Positions 35,402-45,015 of a stretch of 64,000 nucleotides of DNA are shown piece by piece. The stretch spans positions 1-64,000 of the forward strand of contig CABWYS010000001.1 of assembly GCA_902509555.1 (NCBI GenBank), given 5' to 3'. Position 1 is the first letter of the stretch; the number at the start of each line of letters is the position of its first letter. The notes beneath the pieces were generated by a model that saw only the letters and a program-made list of their open reading frames with translations, was not told the origin of the DNA and made no database searches. The position numbers and the translations under genes were made by a program. The DNA is from an uncultured SAR86 cluster bacterium. GTDB lineage: Bacteria > Pseudomonadota > Gammaproteobacteria > Magnimaribacterales > D2472.

Positions 35402-36553
35402 TTAGTGTAGAGATTTTATCACCTTCTCTGCTTGAATGCGTGCTTGTTTATCATAATCAAATATATCGTCTAAAGTGTTCACCTTAGAACATGAAAAGTG
35501 ATTAAAAGTTCGTTGAATAACTTGATATATATCAACAAAATCAATCTTTTTAGTCAGGAAGGCATCTACCGCAATCTCATTGGAAGCATTGAAAATAACC
35601 CCTAGGTTTCCTTTCTTATTGCAGACTTCTCTAGCCATCTCAAAAATGACATCTCTTCCATCTAAAATTGGCTCAAATGATAAATTTAATCCAGGAAAAT
35701 CAATTGCTTCAAAATTAATGGATAGCCTTTGATCCAAGCCTAGCGCATTTGCAATTGGTACTTCCATATTTGGATTACTCATCTGAGCTATGGTAGACCC
35801 ATCAATAAATGTAACCATTGAATGAATAATACTTTGAGGGTGAACCACAATCTCAATCTGAGATTCAGGAATTTGGAAAAGATAATGAGCTTCAATTAAT
35901 TCTAAACATTTATTAACTAAGGTTGCGGAATCAATCGTAATTTTGGTGCCCATACTCCAGGTAGGATGTTTTAAGGCATCTTGTAATGTCACCCCACTTA
36001 ACTCCTTAAATGTCTTTTCCCTAAATGGACCTCCTGACGCAGTGATCATAATTTTAGAAATTTCTTTTAAATCTCTATGCGGAGGAAAACATTGATAGAT
36101 AGCATTATGCTCACTGTCAACTGGAATAATTTCTGAATTTTTGGTTTGAGCAAGCGGCATTAAAATATCACCAGCGGCAACTATGCTTTCTTTGTTTGCG
36201 ATAAGAATAGTTTTACCAGCGTCAATAGCAAAATAACTTGCTTTCAAACCAGCAAATCCTGAGATTGCTGAAATTACGATGTCAACGCTTGGATCTTGAA
36301 TCAGCGCTTGTAATTCGTTTTCAGTATTGAGAATATTTGAATGTGATTGCAACAAACCATGTGATTTATCAAGATGAGATTCAGCTATGAAAATATGTTC
36401 TGGACTAAACTCTTTTGCTATTTGTTGAGCCTTATCAAGGTTGCCTCCAAGTCCAATACCAAATAAATGAAAATGTTCTTTATTTTGCCTTATTACATTT
36501 AGACAGCTATCTCCAATGCTGCCCGTTGCTCCCAATAAAACAATATTCTTCAT
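35402..36553 (-). CDS. dxr: 1-deoxy-D-xylulose 5-phosphate reductoisomerase
   Basis: 383 residues. It makes 2-C-methyl-D-erythritol 4-phosphate from DXP with NADPH, the committed step of the MEP isoprenoid pathway. NADPH loop LLGATGSIGDSCLNVI at 5-20, ANKESIVAAGDIL, metal site PVDSEHNAIYQC, ITASGGPFREK, and HPTWSMGTKITIDSATLVNKCLELIEAHYLF are all intact. The start overlaps the cdsA stop by four bases. Confidence 0.97.
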   Translation of the reverse strand: MKNIVLLGATGSIGDSCLNVIRQNKEHFHLFGIGLGGNLDKAQQIAKEFSPEHIFIAESHLDKSHGLLQSHSNILNTENELQALIQDPSVDIVISAISGFAGLKASYFAIDAGKTILIANKESIVAAGDILMPLAQTKNSEIIPVDSEHNAIYQCFPPHRDLKEISKIMITASGGPFREKTFKELSGVTLQDALKHPTWSMGTKITIDSATLVNKCLELIEAHYLFQIPESQIEIVVHPQSIIHSMVTFIDGSTIAQMSNPNMEVPIANALGLDQRLSINFEAIDFPGLNLSFEPILDGRDVIFEMAREVCNKKGNLGVIFNASNEIAVDAFLTKKIDFVDIYQVIQRTFNHFSCSKVNTLDDIFDYDKQARIQAEKVIKSLH

Positions 36554-37362
36554 GCCATTAATTTAGTTAATACAATAAAAATTGGCACAACGGCAATATG
36601 TGAATCTAAACGATCCCAAATACCTCCATGCCCAGGAATTAATGATCCACTATCTTTTAAAGACTTATCTCTTTTGAGCTGACTTTCAAAATAGTCGCCA
36701 ATAAATGCAAAAGGTAGGCTAATTAATGAAGCTACTACTAAATCAAATGAAATTAAGTTGTAGAAATATATTACTGATACAAAGATTGCGGCAAATCCAA
36801 TCCCACCCAACAAACCTTCGATGGTTTTGTTTGGACTAATTTCTGGAAATAGTGGAGTTTTACCAATGCTGCTGCCAACTAGATAGGCCCCAACATCAGC
36901 TAAAACAGTATTAAATAAGATTACAAAAAGTACAAAAAATTTATTTATATTATTAAATTCTGAAAATGCTATTAAATATATGAGGCCATACACAAAGCCA
37001 AGCACCAATAAAAACCCCAAATAGTTATTATTAAAACTGAAAAATGTTGAACTTTTATTTGTTATCAAATAAAAGCCGTATATAAACCAGAAACTTGAGA
37101 TGATCAAAAGAAAGAAATCTATAAAGCCTTTTGTATAGAAGATAGAGAATAGAACAAGGGTTACAAAAAATATGATTTGCTTTAAATCTATTTTTAACTC
37201 AGATAGCATAAGCCATTCTTTGATCAACAGAAATCCAGCAGCCATTACAAGGGTCAAAATAAGGAAAATATTTTGTAAGTATAGGACTCCAAATATACAG
37301 AAAACTAAACTTAATGCAGCGGGTAATCTTTGAAGAATATTTTTATAAAGTTCGTTTGCCAA
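36550..37362 (-). CDS. cdsA: Phosphatidate cytidylyltransferase CdsA
   Basis: 270 residues with about seven or eight transmembrane helices. It forms CDP-diacylglycerol. The C-terminal signature is present: SPNKTIEGLLGG, FIGDYFESQLKRDKSLKDSG, LIPGHGGIWDRLDS. The start is TTG, 20 bp inside the end of uppS, but with a strong GGAGAGG five to eleven bases upstream, so the overlap is well supported. It supplies phospholipid synthesis. Confidence 0.95.
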   Translation of the reverse strand: MANELYKNILQRLPAALSLVFCIFGVLYLQNIFLILTLVMAAGFLLIKEWLMLSELKIDLKQIIFFVTLVLFSIFYTKGFIDFFLLIISSFWFIYGFYLITNKSSTFFSFNNNYLGFLLVLGFVYGLIYLIAFSEFNNINKFFVLFVILFNTVLADVGAYLVGSSIGKTPLFPEISPNKTIEGLLGGIGFAAIFVSVIYFYNLISFDLVVASLISLPFAFIGDYFESQLKRDKSLKDSGSLIPGHGGIWDRLDSHIAVVPIFIVLTKLMA

Positions 37363-38074
37363 AACGCCTCTCCGTATTTGAAAATGCTTCTAAGCACTTT
37401 ATAAATTCCTCCTCCGTAAAATCTGGCCAGAGTGTGTTTGTAAATTGAATCTCAGTATAAGCTAAATGATATAACAAGAAATTACTTATTCGGTGATCTC
37501 CACCAGTTCTAATTAATAAATCTAGTTCATTAATAGGCGCTTTTAGGTATCTGAAAAAAATCTCATTAGAAATATCTTCTTCAGAAAGTTTTTCTGATTT
37601 AATATCGCTTGCGATTAATTTTGTTGCTTCAATTATATCTGCACGGCCTCCATACCCAAGTGCAATATTTAATTTAAGCCTTGGATCTTGAAATGCAGTC
37701 GCTCTTTCAGCTTCTTCGATCGCACCAACAACATCATCACCAAAAGAGGAATAGTCTCCAAAAAAATTTAATCTTACCGCTTGATTAACTAATTCTGGAA
37801 CTTGGGAATCTATCGCGCTAATAATCAGTTTTTTAATTCCAAGAATTTCTTTTTTAGGACGCGACCAGTTTTCAGTACTAAAGGCATATAAACTGAGAGA
37901 CTCTAACTGAGCTTTTGCCGCAGACTCAACAATTTTTCTAACAACATCAACACCTTTTTCATGTCCCGAAGTAACATTCAAAGTATTCTTTTTGGCCCAT
38001 CTGCCGTTGCCATCCATGATAATTGCAGCATTAATCCCTGGAAGGTTGAGTGATGATTGCTTCTTTTCTGCCAT
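37343..38074 (-). CDS. uppS: Undecaprenyl (isoprenyl) diphosphate synthase UppS
   Basis: 243 residues, cis-prenyltransferase. AAIIMDGNGRWAKK near 15-28 (catalytic Asp), SGHEKGVDVVRKIVE, LYAFSTENWSRPKKEI, and RTGGDHRISNFLLYHLAYTEIQFTNTLWPDF are diagnostic. It makes the carrier lipid for peptidoglycan and O-antigen-type glycans. Twenty bases after frr and overlapping cdsA. Confidence 0.97.
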   Translation of the reverse strand: MAEKKQSSLNLPGINAAIIMDGNGRWAKKNTLNVTSGHEKGVDVVRKIVESAAKAQLESLSLYAFSTENWSRPKKEILGIKKLIISAIDSQVPELVNQAVRLNFFGDYSSFGDDVVGAIEEAERATAFQDPRLKLNIALGYGGRADIIEATKLIASDIKSEKLSEEDISNEIFFRYLKAPINELDLLIRTGGDHRISNFLLYHLAYTEIQFTNTLWPDFTEEEFIKCLEAFSNTERRFGKRTL

Positions 38075-38094
38075 TCTGGCTGGATATGAAATAA

Positions 38095-38649
38095 CTAAAT
38101 TTCTATTAAATCTTCTTCTTTTTGTTTTAGCTCTGCGTCAACAAGGCCAATAAAATGATCAGTTTCCTTTTGAACTAGATCTTCGATCCGCTTGAGATCA
38201 TCCTCAGAAAAATCTCCAGCTTTTTGTTGATCTTTTGCAGTGTTGTTTGCATCCCTTCGAGTATTTCTTATAGAAATTCTAGAATTCTCAGCTTCATTTC
38301 TTGCTTGTTTGATGTACTCTTGACGAGTCTCTTCTGTTAAAGCAGGCATTGTTAGCCTAATCAAATCACCACTTGTGCTTGGGTTTAAACCTAAATCGGA
38401 TGCCATAATTGCTTTTTCTATTTCTCCAATAAGAGATTTATCCCACGGAGAAATAGCCAAAGTTCTTCCTTCCTCTACAGAAATATTTGCAGCTTGATTG
38501 ATTGGAGTGGGATTTCCGTAATAATCAATTCTAACAGAATCAAGAATGCTGGGATTGGCTCTACCTGTTCTAATTTTATTAAATTCATGAGCTAGTGAAT
38601 CAATAGCTTTCTGCATCTTAGGTTTAATTTGATTAATAATTTCGTTCAT
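38095..38649 (-). CDS. frr: Ribosome recycling factor
   Basis: 184 residues, standard length. IRTGRANPSILDSVRIDYYGNPTPINQAANISVEEGRTLAISPWDK is the core of the factor that, with EF-G, splits post-termination ribosomes. The three-helix tail with RRDANNTAKDQQKAGDFSEDDLKRIEDLVQKETD follows. Two bases after pyrH in the usual rpsB-tsf-pyrH-frr order. Confidence 0.98.
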   Translation of the reverse strand: MNEIINQIKPKMQKAIDSLAHEFNKIRTGRANPSILDSVRIDYYGNPTPINQAANISVEEGRTLAISPWDKSLIGEIEKAIMASDLGLNPSTSGDLIRLTMPALTEETRQEYIKQARNEAENSRISIRNTRRDANNTAKDQQKAGDFSEDDLKRIEDLVQKETDHFIGLVDAELKQKEEDLIEI

Positions 38650-38651
38650 AA

Positions 38652-39365
38652 CTATGATATTAATGTTCCAATTTCCTCACCGCAAGCAATTCTTTTCAAA
38701 GCATCTAGATGATTTAAGTTAAATACTTTCAAGGGTAGATTGTGATCTCTAGCTAGAGTTAGAGCCGTTGCATCCATAACTTTGAGGTTTTTTTGAATTG
38801 CTTCATCAAAAGAAAGGGATGGATAAAATGTAGCATTTGAATCTTTTTCAGGATCAGCAGAATATACTCCATCAACCCTAGTTGCTTTCAACATAATGTC
38901 TGCTTCTGTTTCAATAGCTCTGAGACACCCTGCACTATCGGTGGTAAAAAATGGATTACCGGTTCCAGCTGTGAAAATAACAACGAAATCGTTAGATAGA
39001 AGTTGAATTGCTAGCCGTCTGTCATAATGCTCTGCAACACCAGACATTGAAATGGCTGACATAACTCTAGTCTGGACTCCCGCCCTTTCTAAAGCATCTC
39101 TTAAAGCAATACCATTCATAACAGTTGCTAGCATACCCATATGATCACCAGCGACTCTATCCATTCCGGCTTTACTTAATTTTTCACCCCGAAAAAGATT
39201 CCCTCCTCCTATGACAATTCCAATCTGCGCTCCAAGCTCTTTGCAATCTTTAACAGATTGAGCCATTTGGTCTAGTATTTTAGGATCTATTCCATGATCA
39301 TCATCTCCAGCAACAGCCTCTCCGCTAAATTTTACGAGAAGGCGCTTATAGGAGAGTGATGTCAT
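38652..39365 (-). CDS. pyrH: UMP kinase
   Basis: 237 residues of the amino-acid-kinase fold. [22 protein letters not shown] near the start, [11 protein letters not shown] for nucleotide binding, [41 protein letters not shown] and [18 protein letters not shown]. It phosphorylates UMP to UDP and is allosterically controlled in relatives. It overlaps the tsf stop by four bases. Confidence 0.98.
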   Translation of the reverse strand: MTSLSYKRLLVKFSGEAVAGDDDHGIDPKILDQMAQSVKDCKELGAQIGIVIGGGNLFRGEKLSKAGMDRVAGDHMGMLATVMNGIALRDALERAGVQTRVMSAISMSGVAEHYDRRLAIQLLSNDFVVIFTAGTGNPFFTTDSAGCLRAIETEADIMLKATRVDGVYSADPEKDSNATFYPSLSFDEAIQKNLKVMDATALTLARDHNLPLKVFNLNHLDALKRIACGEEIGTLIS

Positions 39366-40219
39366 TGTTGGAGTTGTTCAGCTACCTCTGCTGCAAAATC
39401 TTTAACCTCAACCTCTATCCCTTCACCAACTTTAAAGCGAGCAAAAGATATAATTGATGTGCTGTTTTCTTTTAATAATTCTTCGATTGATTGATCTGGA
39501 TTTTTTACAAAGCCTTGAGAAACTAAGGTAACCTCAGACAGAAATCTCTTAACCTTGCCTTCTACCATTTTTTCCATAATGGATGCGTCTTTTCCAGATT
39601 CCTCTGCTTGGGCTAAAAATATTGATCTTTCTCTTTCAAGCAGCTCAGGATCAATATCCTCTGATTGCAAGCAGCTCGGATTTGTTGCAGATACATGCAT
39701 AGCTAAATCTTTTGCCAATTCTTTATTATCTGAATCAATAGAAACTAAAGCGGCCAACCTTCCGTCTGAATGAACGTATGACCCAATACAACCACCAGAT
39801 GGAACTTCAAGCGTTTCAAGTCTTCTTAACTGGATATTCTCTCCAATAGACTGAATTAATGATTGCCTCTTCTCTTCAAATGCCGAGTTCAAATCAGCAA
39901 TATCATTTACTTGATTGCTAGCAAGATGCTCAGCAATATCATTGGCAAAATCCTTGAACTGAGAATCTTTAGCAGCAAAATCTGTTTCTGAATTAATTTC
40001 TACAAGACTGGTGTATTCAGAATTCTCTGCAATCTTTACCTCGCCATCAGCAGCAACTCTTGAAGCTTTTTTCTCGGCCTTTAGTGAGCTATTTGCTCTC
40101 AGAAGATCTACAGCCATTTCTAGATCACCATCTGTTTCAACAAGTGCCTTTTTGCATTCCATCATGCCTACGCCAGTCATCTCTCTTAGTTCTTTAACTT
40201 GGGTTGCAGTAATGCTCAT
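39362..40219 (-). CDS. tsf: Translation elongation factor Ts
   Basis: 285 residues. The N-terminal UBA-like domain carries [24 protein letters not shown]. The core motif is [17 protein letters not shown], and [10 protein letters not shown] and [14 protein letters not shown] follow. It is the nucleotide exchange factor for EF-Tu. The start overlaps the rpsB stop by four bases, so rpsB and tsf are translationally coupled. Confidence 0.98.
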   Translation of the reverse strand: MSITATQVKELREMTGVGMMECKKALVETDGDLEMAVDLLRANSSLKAEKKASRVAADGEVKIAENSEYTSLVEINSETDFAAKDSQFKDFANDIAEHLASNQVNDIADLNSAFEEKRQSLIQSIGENIQLRRLETLEVPSGGCIGSYVHSDGRLAALVSIDSDNKELAKDLAMHVSATNPSCLQSEDIDPELLERERSIFLAQAEESGKDASIMEKMVEGKVKRFLSEVTLVSQGFVKNPDQSIEELLKENSTSIISFARFKVGEGIEVEVKDFAAEVAEQLQQ

Positions 40220-41178
40220 TTTTCTTCCTTAGAATCTTCGGCAACATCCTCTGATGCGCTTGGGTTTTCAGCAGATATTTCATCAGGTTCGCCCGTTGAT
40301 TCATCACTTTTCTCAACCGTTTCCTCTGTAGATTCCTCAATTGCTTCGTCTGCTTCAATTGGCAAATCTTCTTCTGGCTCACTTAACTCAGCCTCTTCAA
40401 CAAGATTTAATGCTTTTCCAGAGGTAACTGCGGCCTTTTTAACTTTCACAGCTGGAGCCTCATCATCAGTTTGTATATTTAGAGCTCCGCCCTGGGAAGA
40501 CGCCAGGCCTCTGGCACAGGCATCGCTAATCACTTTTGTGATTAATCGAATAGATCTAATTGCATCATCATTTCCAGGAATAATGTGATCTATTCCTTCT
40601 GGATTTGAATTAGTGTCAACAAGAGCAATGATTGGAATGCCCATTTTCTTGGCTTCAGTAACTGCTATTTTTTCATATGCAACGTCGACTACAAATAAAG
40701 CATCTGGCAGACCTTTCATATCTTTTATACCACCAACACTTGCATCTAACTTTTCATATTCTTTTGTGATATCTACAGCTTCTTTTTTTGAAAGTTTGTT
40801 GATTCTTCCTGATGACTGCAGTTCTTCAATATCTAAAAGACGTCTAATTGAGCCTCTTATCGTCTTCCAGTTGGTTAAGGTTCCACCAAGCCATCTTTTA
40901 TCAATATAAGGTAAGCCGATAGAAGAGGCTGACTCTTTGATGGTTTTAGATGCAGAGCGTTTAGTGCCAACAAATAAAATTCTGTTACCTTTAGAACAAA
41001 TCTCTTCAGCTTTTGATGCAGCTGCATTAAGACATTCTTGAGTCATCTCAAGATCAATGATGCTAATTTTTTTTCTAGTATCAAAAATAAAGGATTCCAT
41101 TTTAGGATTCCAAAACCTTTGCTGATGGCCAAAATGAACGCCTGCATTTAACAGGTCTTTTATAGAAACAATACTCAC
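40216..41178 (-). CDS. rpsB: 30S ribosomal protein S2 with acidic C-terminal tail
   Basis: 320 residues. Residues 1-230 are a normal S2: SIKDLLNAGVHFGHQQRFWNPKM, RKKISIIDLEMT, GTKRSASKTI, YIDKRWLGGTLTNWKTI, GIPIIALVDTNSNPEGIDHIIPGNDDAIRSI. Residues 237-320 form an extra, low-complexity acidic tail rich in Glu, Asp and Ser. E. coli S2 is 241 residues. The start is GTG with GGAGGA a few bases upstream. It heads a run of 19 minus-strand genes and is preceded by a structured leader. Confidence 0.98.
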   Translation of the reverse strand: MSIVSIKDLLNAGVHFGHQQRFWNPKMESFIFDTRKKISIIDLEMTQECLNAAASKAEEICSKGNRILFVGTKRSASKTIKESASSIGLPYIDKRWLGGTLTNWKTIRGSIRRLLDIEELQSSGRINKLSKKEAVDITKEYEKLDASVGGIKDMKGLPDALFVVDVAYEKIAVTEAKKMGIPIIALVDTNSNPEGIDHIIPGNDDAIRSIRLITKVISDACARGLASSQGGALNIQTDDEAPAVKVKKAAVTSGKALNLVEEAELSEPEEDLPIEADEAIEESTEETVEKSDESTGEPDEISAENPSASEDVAEDSKEEK

Positions 41179-41183
41179 AATTT

Positions 41184-41243
41184 CCTCCGGGGTTATTACT
41201 CCGGTACCTCATAATGTTGACTCATTTTCATGAGCACCCCAAC
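41184..41243 (-). promoter_or_regulatory. rpsB leader with likely S2 autoregulatory hairpins
   Basis: Reading leftward, hairpin one (41216-41243) is GTTG-GGGTG-CTCAT-GAAA-ATGAG-T-CAAC, with a nine-pair stem interrupted by a bulge and a GAAA tetraloop. Hairpin two (41187-41204) pairs CCGG with CCGG around ten bases, and its 3' arm shares bases with the GGAGGA ribosome-binding site. S2 controls rpsB-tsf through its leader in gammaproteobacteria; that this element does so here is inferred from position and shape. AT-rich -10 candidates lie upstream near 41285-41306, but none is convincing. Confidence 0.6.
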
Positions 41244-41306
41244 AATAATCCTCTTGGTACCTTCGGGATTTAAAGTTCGTGTATTCTATAGAAAAGTTAG
41301 TATAGA

Positions 41307-41978
41307 TTAAAGCTTTTTATTCAAGAAGTCGGCAAAACTATACTCTCCAATTTCTTGGGAATGAATCCACTTGGTAGCTTGCAAAGCACCTCTGGCAAAA
41401 ACATTTCTAGAGTTTGCGATATGTTGAAAAGTTGTAACTCCCTCTCCATTTTTAAAAATAATTCTATGAATTCCAAAGATATCGCCAATTCTTTGAGATT
41501 GAACGTCAATAGGGCTATCTATTTTGCTTCCAGGCAAATTTTTTAAAAAACTTTGAATTTCTATGGCTGTTCCAGAAGGAGAATCTTTTTTATTTGTATG
41601 ATGAATCTCAATGATTTTGCACTTTGAAGGAGTGCTAATAGTTAATAGATACTGCTCTATTGAGCTCTTCAAATTTGCAATTCCAAGTGACATATTTGAA
41701 GCAAGTAATATGGGTATAGATTTTTTTGCAGTACTGATTATCTCTAAATGCTCATCTGAAAGGCCTGTAGTTCCTGATATTAAAGGTATCGTATTCTCAA
41801 TACAATAATTGGCACAAGCGATGAAGCCATCTGGAGAAGAAAAATCTATTACAGCAGAGATATTATTTAAATCTTTTTCTTGAGAATGAAAATCCATGGC
41901 TTTCAAGTCAGACTGTTTGCATTGAGCTTGAATTGCCTGACCCATATTTCCATTGAAGCCGTTTATTAAAATGTGCAA
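41307..41978 (-). CDS. dapB: 4-hydroxy-tetrahydrodipicolinate reductase DapB (short form)
   Basis: 223 residues against about 270 in E. coli. NAD(P) loop ILINGFNGNMGQAI, AVIDFSSPDGF, IPLISGTTGLS, LLASNMSLGIANL and the catalytic block IEIHHTNKKDSPSGTAIEI are all present. The missing residues fall mainly between the second strand and VIDF of the nucleotide domain. It acts in lysine and diaminopimelate synthesis. The start appears to be TTG with no ribosome-binding site, four bases after dnaJ, so it relies on readthrough of the heat-shock operon. Confidence 0.9.
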   Translation of the reverse strand: MHILINGFNGNMGQAIQAQCKQSDLKAMDFHSQEKDLNNISAVIDFSSPDGFIACANYCIENTIPLISGTTGLSDEHLEIISTAKKSIPILLASNMSLGIANLKSSIEQYLLTISTPSKCKIIEIHHTNKKDSPSGTAIEIQSFLKNLPGSKIDSPIDVQSQRIGDIFGIHRIIFKNGEGVTTFQHIANSRNVFARGALQATKWIHSQEIGEYSFADFLNKKL

Positions 41979-41982
41979 TATT

Positions 41983-43092
41983 CTATTTATTATGAAATTG
42001 GTCTGAAGCTTTTTTAAAAGATTGTTTTATCGGATGATGTTCTTCGCCAGCTATTGATTCAGCAAATTCCTTAAAAATCTTGAGCTGAGCTTTTGAAAGG
42101 TTTACTGGTGTTTCAACAATCACCCTGCATAAAAGATCGCCTCTTCTCGAATCTCGAACTGAAGCCGCACCTTTGCCTTTGATTCTAAAAATCTTACCTG
42201 TTTGAGTATAGGAAGGTATTTTAAGGGCAATTTTTGATTCAAGACCTGGAACGTTAATCGTTCCTCCTAATACAGCGATTTCAAATGGGATAGGAGCTTC
42301 AAAATATAAATCCCTTCCATCTCTCTCAAAAATTTCATTATTCGTAACCTGAATAGCAACATAAAGATCACCGGTATGCCCCCCTCTTGCTGCACCCCCT
42401 TCTCCTGTGAGCCTAACTTTGTCTCCATTATCTACACCAGATGGAATACTTACAGATAGGGATTTTGTTTCTTGCTTAACCCCAGCCCCCCTGCATGAAC
42501 TACAATGATCCTGAATAATTCTTCCTTCACCTCTACATGCATTACAGGGTTGTTGAACTGAAAAAAAGCCTTGTTGTATTCTTACCTGACCAACGCCATT
42601 GCATTGGCTACAGGTAACAGGAGATGAGCCAGGTTTAGCCCCAGATCCAGAACAATCATCACATGATTTATCTACAGGTATTTTTATTGTTTTCTTAACA
42701 CCTAGAATTGCCTCTTTGAGAGATAGTTCTAGTGTGTATTGAAGATCTTGGCCTCGCGCTGCCCTACCTGAAGAGCTACGCCCTCCAAAGACATCTCCAA
42801 AGATATCTCCAAAGATATCTCCAAAATTAAAATCCTGGAATCCAGCTCCTTGACCTCCACCCATGCCTTGAACACCCGCGTGACCAAATTGATCATAAGC
42901 TGATTTTTTTTCTGAATCAGAGAGGATTTCATATGCCTCTGCAGCTTCTTTAAATTTCTCATTAGCTGTGGGATCATCCGGATTTCTATCTGGATGATAT
43001 TTCATTGCTAGTTTTTTAAAAGCTTTTTTTAATTCTGCATCTGATGCAGTTCGAGAGACCCCTAAGACCTCATAATAGTCTCTCTGTGACAT
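41983..43092 (-). CDS. dnaJ: Chaperone DnaJ (Hsp40, type I)
   Basis: 369 residues. The J domain has the HPD motif in [10 protein letters not shown]. The glycine/phenylalanine region carries [15 protein letters not shown], encoded by a 12-base tandem repeat. The zinc domain has four CxxCxGxG repeats ([32 protein letters not shown]), followed by the substrate-binding beta domains. It stimulates DnaK ATPase. Three bases after dnaK. Confidence 0.98.
   Translation of the reverse strand: MSQRDYYEVLGVSRTASDAELKKAFKKLAMKYHPDRNPDDPTANEKFKEAAEAYEILSDSEKKSAYDQFGHAGVQGMGGGQGAGFQDFNFGDIFGDIFGDVFGGRSSSGRAARGQDLQYTLELSLKEAILGVKKTIKIPVDKSCDDCSGSGAKPGSSPVTCSQCNGVGQVRIQQGFFSVQQPCNACRGEGRIIQDHCSSCRGAGVKQETKSLSVSIPSGVDNGDKVRLTGEGGAARGGHTGDLYVAIQVTNNEIFERDGRDLYFEAPIPFEIAVLGGTINVPGLESKIALKIPSYTQTGKIFRIKGKGAASVRDSRRGDLLCRVIVETPVNLSKAQLKIFKEFAESIAGEEHHPIKQSFKKASDQFHNK
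42783..42826. repeat. 12-bp tandem repeat, about 3.7 copies, within dnaJ
   Basis: Units begin CTCCAAAGACAT (42783), then CTCCAAAGATAT twice (42795, 42807), then a decayed fourth unit. The period is a multiple of three, so copy-number change would keep the frame. It encodes the FGDI repeats of the G/F linker. Confidence 0.9.
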
Positions 43093-43095
43093 TAT

Positions 43096-45006
43096 TTATT
43101 TGTCTTCTTCTTTAACTTCTTCGAACTCAGCATCAACTGTATTTTCATCGCTAGATGTCTCTTCTGCTGCATCTGCGGAGCCCTCCTCAGCTTGAGGATA
43201 AAGTTTCTGAGTTAATGGAGTTAAAACCTCGTTAAGGTTTTTAGTAGCTTCTTCAATTGCTTCTAAACTATCTTGCTTGATGGCTTCTTCTAGCTTAGCG
43301 GTAGACGCTTCCACTGCCTCTTTTTCCTCATCAGTCAGATTATCTCCAGCTTCAGAAATAGACTTTCTAGTTGCATGAACAAGCATATCTGCATTATTTT
43401 TTGCTTGAACTAGACTTTCAAATTTTTTATCGTCCTCTGCATTAGCCTCAGCATCTTTTACCATTTTCTCAATGTCATCATCAGACAATCCGCTAGAAGC
43501 CTTGATAACAATCGACTGTTCTTTTCCAGTATTCTTATCTTTAGCTGCAACATTAAGAATACCATTAGCATCCAGGTCAAAAGACACTTCGATTTGAGGT
43601 GTACCTCTAGCTGCAGGGGGAATATCTGCTAAATTAAATTGTCCCAAAGATTTATTTTGAGCTGCTTGTTTTCTTTCGCCTTGAATTACATGAACCGTCA
43701 CTGCTGATTGATTGTCTTCGGCAGTTGAGAAGACCTGAGATTTCTGTGTGGGTATGGTTGTATTTTTTTCAATTAATGGTGTAGCAATCCCTCCTAATGT
43801 CTCAATCCCAAGTGTTAAAGGGGTTACATCAAGCAAGAGCACATCTTTGGTATCACCAGATAGGACTGACCCCTGAATTGCAGCACCTACTGCAACAGCT
43901 TCATCAGGATTAAGGTCTTTTCTTGGTTCTTTACCAAAAAAATCTTTTACTTTTTGCTGAACCATTGGCATACGAGTTTGCCCGCCAACAAGCAAAATAT
44001 CATTAATATCACTGATTGAAAGCTTGGCATCTTCTAAAGCAAGTTTCAGCGGAGCCATGCTTCTATCTACCAAATCTTCAACTAGAGATTCAAGCTTAGC
44101 TCGCGTAATCTTATGAACAAAATGTTTTGGACCTGAGCTATCAGCAGTAATATATGGCAAATTAATTTCTGTTTGATCGGAAGAAGAAAGTTCAATTTTT
44201 GCTTTTTCTGCAGCCTCTTTTAAACGCTGGAGAGCCATAGGATCACTTTTTAAGTCAAACCCGGATTCTTTTTTAAATTCATCTACAAAATAATCTATTA
44301 ATTTAAGGTCAAAGTCTTCTCCGCCCAAAAAGGTATCGCCATTTGTGGACAATACTTCAAACTGATGTTCGCCATCTACCTCAGAGATCTCAATGATTGA
44401 GATATCAAAAGTGCCGCCTCCAAGATCATACACAGCAACAACCGAGTCACCAGAATGTTTATCTAAGCCATATGCTAATGCTGCAGCAGTTGGCTCGTTT
44501 ATTATTCTTTTTACTTCAAGACCGGCTATCTTGCCAGCATCCTTTGTTGCTTGTCTTTGAGAATCATTAAAATAAGCTGGCACAGTGATGACCGCCTCTG
44601 AGACATCATGACCTAAATACTCTTCTGCAGTTTTCTTAAGTTTCTTTAAGACTTCAGCTGAGATCTGAGGGGGGGCCAATTTTTTATCATCTACTTTGAC
44701 CCAAGCATCTCCATTATCAGCCTTCATAATTTCATAAGGCACCATATCCATATCTTTTTTTACTATGTCGTCATCAAATCTTCTGCCAATTAGCCTTTTG
44801 ATCGCATATAAAGTCTTTTCTGGGTTTGTGACAGCCTGTCTTTTTGCAGGAGTGCCAACCAAAACCTCATTATCATCTGAATAACCGATTACTGATGGAG
44901 TTGTTCTGCCTCCCTCAGCATTCTCAATAACCTTTGGTTGTTGACCTTCTACGACAGCTAAACAACTATTTGTTGTTCCTAAATCAATTCCTATAATCTT
45001 TGACAT
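43096..45006 (-). CDS. dnaK: Chaperone DnaK (Hsp70)
   Basis: 636 residues. [18 protein letters not shown] at the start, [43 protein letters not shown] and [12 protein letters not shown] form the ATPase domain (to about 385). The linker [19 protein letters not shown] leads to the substrate domain and an acidic lid tail ending EEVKEEDK. It is the central Hsp70, working with the flanking DnaJ and GrpE. Nine bases after grpE. Confidence 0.99.
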   Translation of the reverse strand: MSKIIGIDLGTTNSCLAVVEGQQPKVIENAEGGRTTPSVIGYSDDNEVLVGTPAKRQAVTNPEKTLYAIKRLIGRRFDDDIVKKDMDMVPYEIMKADNGDAWVKVDDKKLAPPQISAEVLKKLKKTAEEYLGHDVSEAVITVPAYFNDSQRQATKDAGKIAGLEVKRIINEPTAAALAYGLDKHSGDSVVAVYDLGGGTFDISIIEISEVDGEHQFEVLSTNGDTFLGGEDFDLKLIDYFVDEFKKESGFDLKSDPMALQRLKEAAEKAKIELSSSDQTEINLPYITADSSGPKHFVHKITRAKLESLVEDLVDRSMAPLKLALEDAKLSISDINDILLVGGQTRMPMVQQKVKDFFGKEPRKDLNPDEAVAVGAAIQGSVLSGDTKDVLLLDVTPLTLGIETLGGIATPLIEKNTTIPTQKSQVFSTAEDNQSAVTVHVIQGERKQAAQNKSLGQFNLADIPPAARGTPQIEVSFDLDANGILNVAAKDKNTGKEQSIVIKASSGLSDDDIEKMVKDAEANAEDDKKFESLVQAKNNADMLVHATRKSISEAGDNLTDEEKEAVEASTAKLEEAIKQDSLEAIEEATKNLNEVLTPLTQKLYPQAEEGSADAAEETSSDENTVDAEFEEVKEEDK

Positions 45007-45015
45007 AATCTTTTC

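Noticed and set aside
40199-40588. 129-codon open frame opposite the acidic tail of rpsB
   Set aside because: Serine-rich translation is the mirror of Glu/Asp-rich codons in the S2 tail; no ribosome-binding site or homology. A shadow of rpsB.
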